64,000 bases of DNA. It comes from Acidimicrobiia bacterium. GTDB taxonomy: Bacteria > Actinomycetota > Acidimicrobiia > IMCC26256 > PALSA-610. Shown piece by piece: positions 60,257 through 64,000 of the stretch; the first letter of the stretch is position 1; every line of letters starts with the position of its first letter. The stretch spans positions 223,604-287,603 of the forward strand of contig DATBAK010000010.1 of the NCBI GenBank assembly GCA_036271555.1, written 5' to 3'. The notes beneath the pieces are model-generated. The model saw only the letters and a program-made list of their open reading frames with translations. It was not told the DNA's origin and did not search any database. The position numbers were made by a program, and so were the translations under genes.

Positions 60257-61420
60257 ATGCCCACGAATCAGCACCGTCAGCTGCGCGAGGCACTCAGCGA
60301 CCTCCTGACGGCCGAGCGCGCGCCGGTCGCGGTGCGCTCCGAGATCGCGGAGTCGTGGAGGCGCTCGGTCGCCGCCGATCTGCATCCGGAACGCTTGAAC
60401 GTGCCGTACGCGACCTTGACCGACGAACCCGAGCGTCTGCGTTCGGTCGCACTGCCGATCCTCGAACAGGTCGTCAGCGACTTCGCGTCGACATCGATGA
60501 GCCTCGTCCTCACCGACCGGCACGGTCTCATCATCGAACGCCTCGTCGCCGACACCGGGCTGAGCGCGCGACTCGACGCGATCAATCTCGCGCCGGGGTT
60601 TCTCTACACCGAGCAGCGCGTCGGCACGAACGCGATCGGTGCCGCGCTGGAGGCGCGAGCGGCGGCGTCGGTCGTCGGCGGCGAGCACTTCGCCGACGCG
60701 CTCACGCGGATGGCGTGCGCCGCCGCCCCGGTCGTCGACCCGACGACGGGATCCATGCTCGGAGCGGTCGACCTCACCTGCACGGTCGAGCATTCGCAGT
60801 CGCTCATGCTCGCCATCGCGAAGCACGCGGCACGCGACATCGAGCGCGTGCTCGTGGGCGGCAGCCCCGTGGCCGCGCGCGCCTTCCTCGAGCAGTTCTT
60901 GCGCGCGCGTCGCGGAGCACGCGGACCGCTCGCCGCGATCAACGAACGCGTGCTGTACACCAACGCGCCGGCCCGCCCGCTGCTCGAAGGCGCCGATCGA
61001 GCCTTGCTCTGGGAGATCGTGACCGCGGCGCTCCGCGATCGCGGCGGCACGGTCGACCTGCCGCTCGCGCCGGGACTCGACCGGGCAGTCGCGATCGAGC
61101 CCGTCCGCGACGGCAGCGACCTCGTCGGCGCGTTGCTGCGATTTCGCGCATCGGACCCGGCACCGGGAGCACCGGCACCGGCGAAGCCGCGGAGTCGACG
61201 CCCCGACTTCGGTTGGGCGAGCCTCACCGAGACCGAGAGCCAGATCGCGTCGCTCGTGAGCGAAGGCCTCACGAACCGCGAGATCGCGGCTCGGCTCTTC
61301 ATCTCGACGCACACCGTCGGATTCCACCTCCGCCACATCTTCCGAAAGCTCGACATCAACTCACGCGTCGAGCTGACCCGGCTCCTGGTCGAGCGGGACG
61401 GCGAGGCGGCGCGCGCCTGA
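60257..61420 (+). CDS. GAF-domain LuxR-type transcriptional regulator
   Basis: Regulator of 387 aa. About 55-210 is a GAF sensor as in AcoR-like activators (RHGLIIERLVADTGLSARL, GFLYTEQRVGTNAIGAALEA, HFADALTRMACAAAPVVDP, GAVDLTCTVEHSQSLMLAIA). The C-terminal 65 residues are a LuxR/FixJ helix-turn-helix: LTETESQIASLVSEGLTNRE, then IAARLFISTHTVGFHLRHIF. AcoR-like GAF regulators usually work with sigma-54; here the output domain is LuxR instead. It probably controls the aldo-keto reductase operon that follows. Confidence 0.85.
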   Translation: MPTNQHRQLREALSDLLTAERAPVAVRSEIAESWRRSVAADLHPERLNVPYATLTDEPERLRSVALPILEQVVSDFASTSMSLVLTDRHGLIIERLVADTGLSARLDAINLAPGFLYTEQRVGTNAIGAALEARAAASVVGGEHFADALTRMACAAAPVVDPTTGSMLGAVDLTCTVEHSQSLMLAIAKHAARDIERVLVGGSPVAARAFLEQFLRARRGARGPLAAINERVLYTNAPARPLLEGADRALLWEIVTAALRDRGGTVDLPLAPGLDRAVAIEPVRDGSDLVGALLRFRASDPAPGAPAPAKPRSRRPDFGWASLTETESQIASLVSEGLTNREIAARLFISTHTVGFHLRHIFRKLDINSRVELTRLLVERDGEAARA

Positions 61421-61462
61421 CCACGACTCCGTCGTGCGCTCGCGAACTACTCGGGCGCGTGA

Positions 61463-61488
61463 TGTCCGGTGCGGTCCGGAAGCGGACA
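61463..61488 (+). promoter_or_regulatory. Inverted repeat upstream of the aldo-keto reductase operon
   Basis: TGTCCG (61463-61468) and CGGACA (61483-61488) form a 6-bp inverted repeat with 14 nt between, and a direct repeat GTCCGG lies inside. It sits in the 126-bp gap before the operon and could be the operator of the GAF-LuxR regulator. Weak evidence. Confidence 0.3.
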
Positions 61489-61546
61489 CTCATGACAGGG
61501 CGCGGCAGAGCGTGCTCGCCCATGAGCGTCACGTCGGAGGAGGACC

Positions 61547-62524
61547 ATGGAACGCGCGCGGCTCGGCAGGACAGATCTCGAGATCTCGCGGATCGCGTTC
61601 GGCACTTGGGAGCTCGGAGGGGAATGGGGCACGGTCGGCGCCGACGCCGCGATCGACGCGATCCGCAGAGCATGGGAGCTCGGCATCAACGTCTTCGACA
61701 CCGCGCAGGGCTACGGCTTCGGCGCGTCGGAACGTCTCCTGGCGACCGCGCTGCGCGAGCCTCTCGATCACGTTCGATCCGAGGTCGTCGTCGCGACCAA
61801 GGGTGGCCTCCGGCAGACCCCCGATGGCTTGGTGCGTGACTCGAGCCCGCTCTGGTTGCGGCTCGGTGTCGAGCAGAGCCTGGTCGCGATGGGCATCGAC
61901 CACATCGACCTCTACCAAGTGCACTGGCCCGATCCGCGAGTGCCGCTGGCCGACACCGCGGGCGCGCTCTTGGATCTGGTGGACGAGGGACTCATCCGGC
62001 ACGTCGGGCTGTCGAACTTCGACGTCGAGCAGATCGCGGAGTTCGCTCGCGGTGGTGCGGTCGAGACGCTGCAGCCCCCGTACCACCTCTTCCGCCAAGA
62101 TGCCGCGAAGGTGCTCCTGCCGTTCTGCCGTCAACACGACATCGGCGTCCTGGTTTACGGCGCGTTGGCACACGGGCTGTTGAGCGGTGCGCTCAGCGAG
62201 ACGACGATGTTCGCACCCGACGACTGGCGGCGAAGCAACGCCATGTTCCAGGGGGAGCAGTTCGCCACGAACCTCGCCGTCGTGCGCGAACTGCAGACAA
62301 TCGCGGCCGACCTCGCGATCAGCGTGAGTCAGCTCGCCGTCGCGTGGGTGCTCGGCAACCCGGCCGTCGACGCCGCGATCCTCGGCACGAGGAACGCCCG
62401 GCACATCACGGAGATCGTCGCCGCGGCCGGTGTGATGCTCGACGTCGAAACCCGCGCGCGCATCGACGCGGCCGTGACGCACGGCGTACCTGTCGGCGGA
62501 CCGGCGCCGGAGTCGATGCCATGA
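61547..62524 (+). CDS. Aldo-keto reductase
   Basis: NADPH-dependent TIM-barrel oxidoreductase of 325 aa with the full catalytic tetrad at family positions: Asp51 and Tyr56 (FDTAQGYG), Lys85 (VATKGGL), His126 (YQVHWPD). Strand ends such as GLSNFDVEQIAEF near 160 and the C-terminal cofactor part AILGTRNARHITEI are typical. GGAGGAGG precedes the ATG. The substrate is unknown; its operon partner, a beta-hydroxyacid dehydrogenase, suggests turnover of small carbonyl or hydroxyacid compounds. Confidence 0.9.
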   Translation: MERARLGRTDLEISRIAFGTWELGGEWGTVGADAAIDAIRRAWELGINVFDTAQGYGFGASERLLATALREPLDHVRSEVVVATKGGLRQTPDGLVRDSSPLWLRLGVEQSLVAMGIDHIDLYQVHWPDPRVPLADTAGALLDLVDEGLIRHVGLSNFDVEQIAEFARGGAVETLQPPYHLFRQDAAKVLLPFCRQHDIGVLVYGALAHGLLSGALSETTMFAPDDWRRSNAMFQGEQFATNLAVVRELQTIAADLAISVSQLAVAWVLGNPAVDAAILGTRNARHITEIVAAAGVMLDVETRARIDAAVTHGVPVGGPAPESMP

Positions 62525-63417
62525 CCCCCACCGAACCGAACCGACCGACCGTGTTCGCCGTGCTCGGCCTCGGCCTCATGGGTCACGGCATCGCGCTCAA
62601 CGCACGGCGCGCCGCACTGCCGACGATCGTGTGGAACCGCTCACCGGCGCGTACGGAAGATCTGGAGACGATCGGCGCGGTCGTCGCCGACAGCGCGTCT
62701 GAGGCCGCCGCGCTCGCCGACGTCGTGGTGACGATGGTCACCGACCTCGGCGCGGTGCTCGCCATCGCGATCGACCAGGGCATGCTCGACGCGATCAGAC
62801 CCGGAGCGATCTGGGTGCAGATGAGCACGATCGGACTCGGTATCGACCGGGTCGCCGAGCTCGTCGCCGAGCGACGCCCCGACGTCACGCTGATCGATGC
62901 CCCGGTCTCCGGCAGCAAGGTGCCGGCCGAGCAGGGCACGCTCACCATCTTCGGCTCCGGGCCCGATGACGCCCGACCGCGCGTCGAACCGTTCTTCGAC
63001 GCCGTGGGCCGACGCACCGTTTGGGTCGGCGCCACGGGAACGGGTTCGCGCATGAAGCTCGTCAACAACACGCTGCTCGCGCTCACCGCGGAAGGTCTCG
63101 CCGGCGCCGTGCGGCTCGCTCGACGGCTGGAGCTCGGCAACGAGGCGTTGCTGAGCGGACTCGATGACAGTCCCCTGCTCTGCGCGTGGGCGCGAGCGAA
63201 GCTCCTGCGCATCTCGAACAACGACTACTCCGCGGAGTTCTCCCTCGCGAACGCGCGCAAAGACGTGCGGCTCGCGATGGCTGCGTTCGCGCCGAGCGAG
63301 CCCGCGATCCTGCGGACACTGGGAGCGGAGTGGGACGACGTCGTCGCGCGCGGTTTCGGCGACGACGACGTGACCGTCATTGCCCGCGATCGACCATCAA
63401 CGGGGGTGGAGAAGTGA
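62521..63417 (+). CDS. Beta-hydroxyacid dehydrogenase (3-hydroxyisobutyrate dehydrogenase family)
   Basis: NAD(P)-dependent dehydrogenase of 298 aa. The cofactor loop VLGLGLMGHGIA is near 15, the substrate-binding DAPVSGSKVPAEQGTLTIF near 120, and the catalytic Lys179 in GSRMKLVNNTLLAL. The all-helical C-terminal half (195-290) fits. Relatives oxidise 3-hydroxyisobutyrate or reduce glyoxylate-type aldehydes. It overlaps both neighbours by 4 bp (ATGA before, GTGA after), forming a tight three-gene operon. Confidence 0.88.
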   Translation: MTPTEPNRPTVFAVLGLGLMGHGIALNARRAALPTIVWNRSPARTEDLETIGAVVADSASEAAALADVVVTMVTDLGAVLAIAIDQGMLDAIRPGAIWVQMSTIGLGIDRVAELVAERRPDVTLIDAPVSGSKVPAEQGTLTIFGSGPDDARPRVEPFFDAVGRRTVWVGATGTGSRMKLVNNTLLALTAEGLAGAVRLARRLELGNEALLSGLDDSPLLCAWARAKLLRISNNDYSAEFSLANARKDVRLAMAAFAPSEPAILRTLGAEWDDVVARGFGDDDVTVIARDRPSTGVEK

Positions 63418-64000
63418 ACGGTCCGACACGAGCTGATGCTCCCGCACTGCTCGCGCCGACGCTCCTGCTGCTGACCGCGACGACGGGCCTGGTCGACGCC
63501 GTCAGCTTCCTCGGCCTCGGGCGCGTCTTCACCGCGAACATGACGGGGAACGTCGTCTTCCTGGCCTTCGCGGTGGCGGGAGTCAAGGGGTTGTCGGTCA
63601 GTGCTTCGGTGCTCGCGCTCGTCTGCTTCTTGGGCGGCGCACTCGCCGGTGGCCGGTTCGCGTTCGCGATGGAAGGCCAGGCGAGTCGCCGATGGCTGAC
63701 CACTGCGACGGGCGGCGAGGCCGTACTGCTTGCGGGCGCGACGATCGCGGCGATCGGTGTGCCCGTGAACGGAACGTTCGGCCAGCGGTGGCCGATCGTC
63801 GCGCTCACGGCGCTGGCAATGGGCACGCGCAATGCCACGGTGCGAAAGCTCGGCGCCGCCGACCTCACGACGACGGTGCTCACGCTGACCCTCACCGGCC
63901 TCGCCGCGGACTCGTCGTTCGCAGGGGGAGACAATCCGCGCCCCGGGCGGCGCGCCGGTTCCGTCGTCGCGATGTTCGCGGGCGCGCTGCTCGGAGCGAC
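63414..64000 (+). CDS. DUF1275 (YoaK-like) membrane protein, 3' truncated by window
   Basis: The first 195 or so residues of a DUF1275/YoaK-type membrane protein; the end is beyond the window. From GTG 63414 it reads TATTGLVDAVSFLGLGRVFT then ANMTGNVVFLAFAVAG, the family hallmark, followed by further hydrophobic helices (VLALVCFLGGALAGGRFAFA) and ALAMGTRNATVRKLGAADLT. A role in transport or in membrane stress is unknown. Coupled to the dehydrogenase by GTGA. Confidence 0.85.
   Translation, partial: MNGPTRADAPALLAPTLLLLTATTGLVDAVSFLGLGRVFTANMTGNVVFLAFAVAGVKGLSVSASVLALVCFLGGALAGGRFAFAMEGQASRRWLTTATGGEAVLLAGATIAAIGVPVNGTFGQRWPIVALTALAMGTRNATVRKLGAADLTTTVLTLTLTGLAADSSFAGGDNPRPGRRAGSVVAMFAGALLGA

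Overview
This 64 kb window is a high-GC chromosomal segment from an actinobacterium. The best fit is a member of the class Acidimicrobiia or a close relative. The evidence is a set of actinobacterial gene neighbourhoods: tatC followed by a HelY-type helicase, a DUF4193 protein, and the order gcvH-garA-merR-bifunctional nuclease-merR that is also seen in Mycobacterium. GTG and TTG starts are common, as are 4-bp ATGA or GTGA gene overlaps. I see no tRNA, rRNA, CRISPR array, insertion sequence, integrase or phage gene. Most of the window is housekeeping and accessory chromosome.

Layout. 1-6.9 kb: end of tatC, a membrane protein, helY, a diacylglycerol-kinase-like protein, a double-length ThyX-like protein, then a 634-bp gap with a structured-RNA candidate. 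6.4-12.8 kb: DUF4193 protein, lnt, GNAT, M3 oligopeptidase and small proteins. 12.9-16.6 kb: an ECF sigma factor coupled to a membrane-anchored propeller-like protein, DinB and alpha/beta hydrolase genes. 16.7-21.8 kb (minus): gcvT, a nuclease-like gene, MerR, bifunctional nuclease, hpt, MerR, garA and gcvH. These link glycine cleavage, purine salvage and Ser/Thr-kinase-responsive FHA control. 21.9-27.1 kb (minus): fused mannose-1-phosphate guanylyltransferase/phosphomannomutase, a CDP-alcohol phosphatidyltransferase, gamma-glutamyltransferase and a lipoprotein, pointing to the cell envelope.

27.2-37.2 kb: FadD19-like acyl-CoA ligase, acyltransferase, Dabb protein, atypical SDR, an XdhC/VWA/MoxR molybdenum-hydroxylase maturation set without hydroxylase subunits, N-acyl-D-amino-acid deacylase-like and crotonase genes. 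37.2-46.9 kb: YcaQ-like glycosylase, a second ECF sigma factor with a DUF4349 partner flanked by two copies of one palindrome, the transglutaminase/alpha-E/ATP-grasp trio, a lipoprotein propeller and MgtC. 47-54.7 kb: RibD-like reductase, a 26-aa membrane peptide, a neocarzinostatin-like protein, katE coupled to a hemerythrin, and a four-gene PIG-L/NodS-like methyltransferase/GT2/acyl-CoA-dehydrogenase operon. 54.7-60.2 kb: three large exported proteins. 60.2-64 kb: GAF-LuxR regulator, aldo-keto reductase, beta-hydroxyacid dehydrogenase and a DUF1275 membrane protein cut by the window end.

Two global features stand out. At least fourteen genes carry a TAnnnT -10 hexamer only 6-9 nt before the start codon, which implies widespread leaderless transcription and also settles several GTG/TTG starts. 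A degenerate GC-rich repeat recurs in intergenic DNA, usually directly after gene ends. The strongest candidates for undescribed biology are the PIG-L/methyltransferase/GT2/ACAD operon, the ThyX-like protein whose two halves have each kept different parts of the ThyX motif, and the palindrome-flanked sigma-factor cassette. All functional names are family-level inferences made by eye from the translated sequence.
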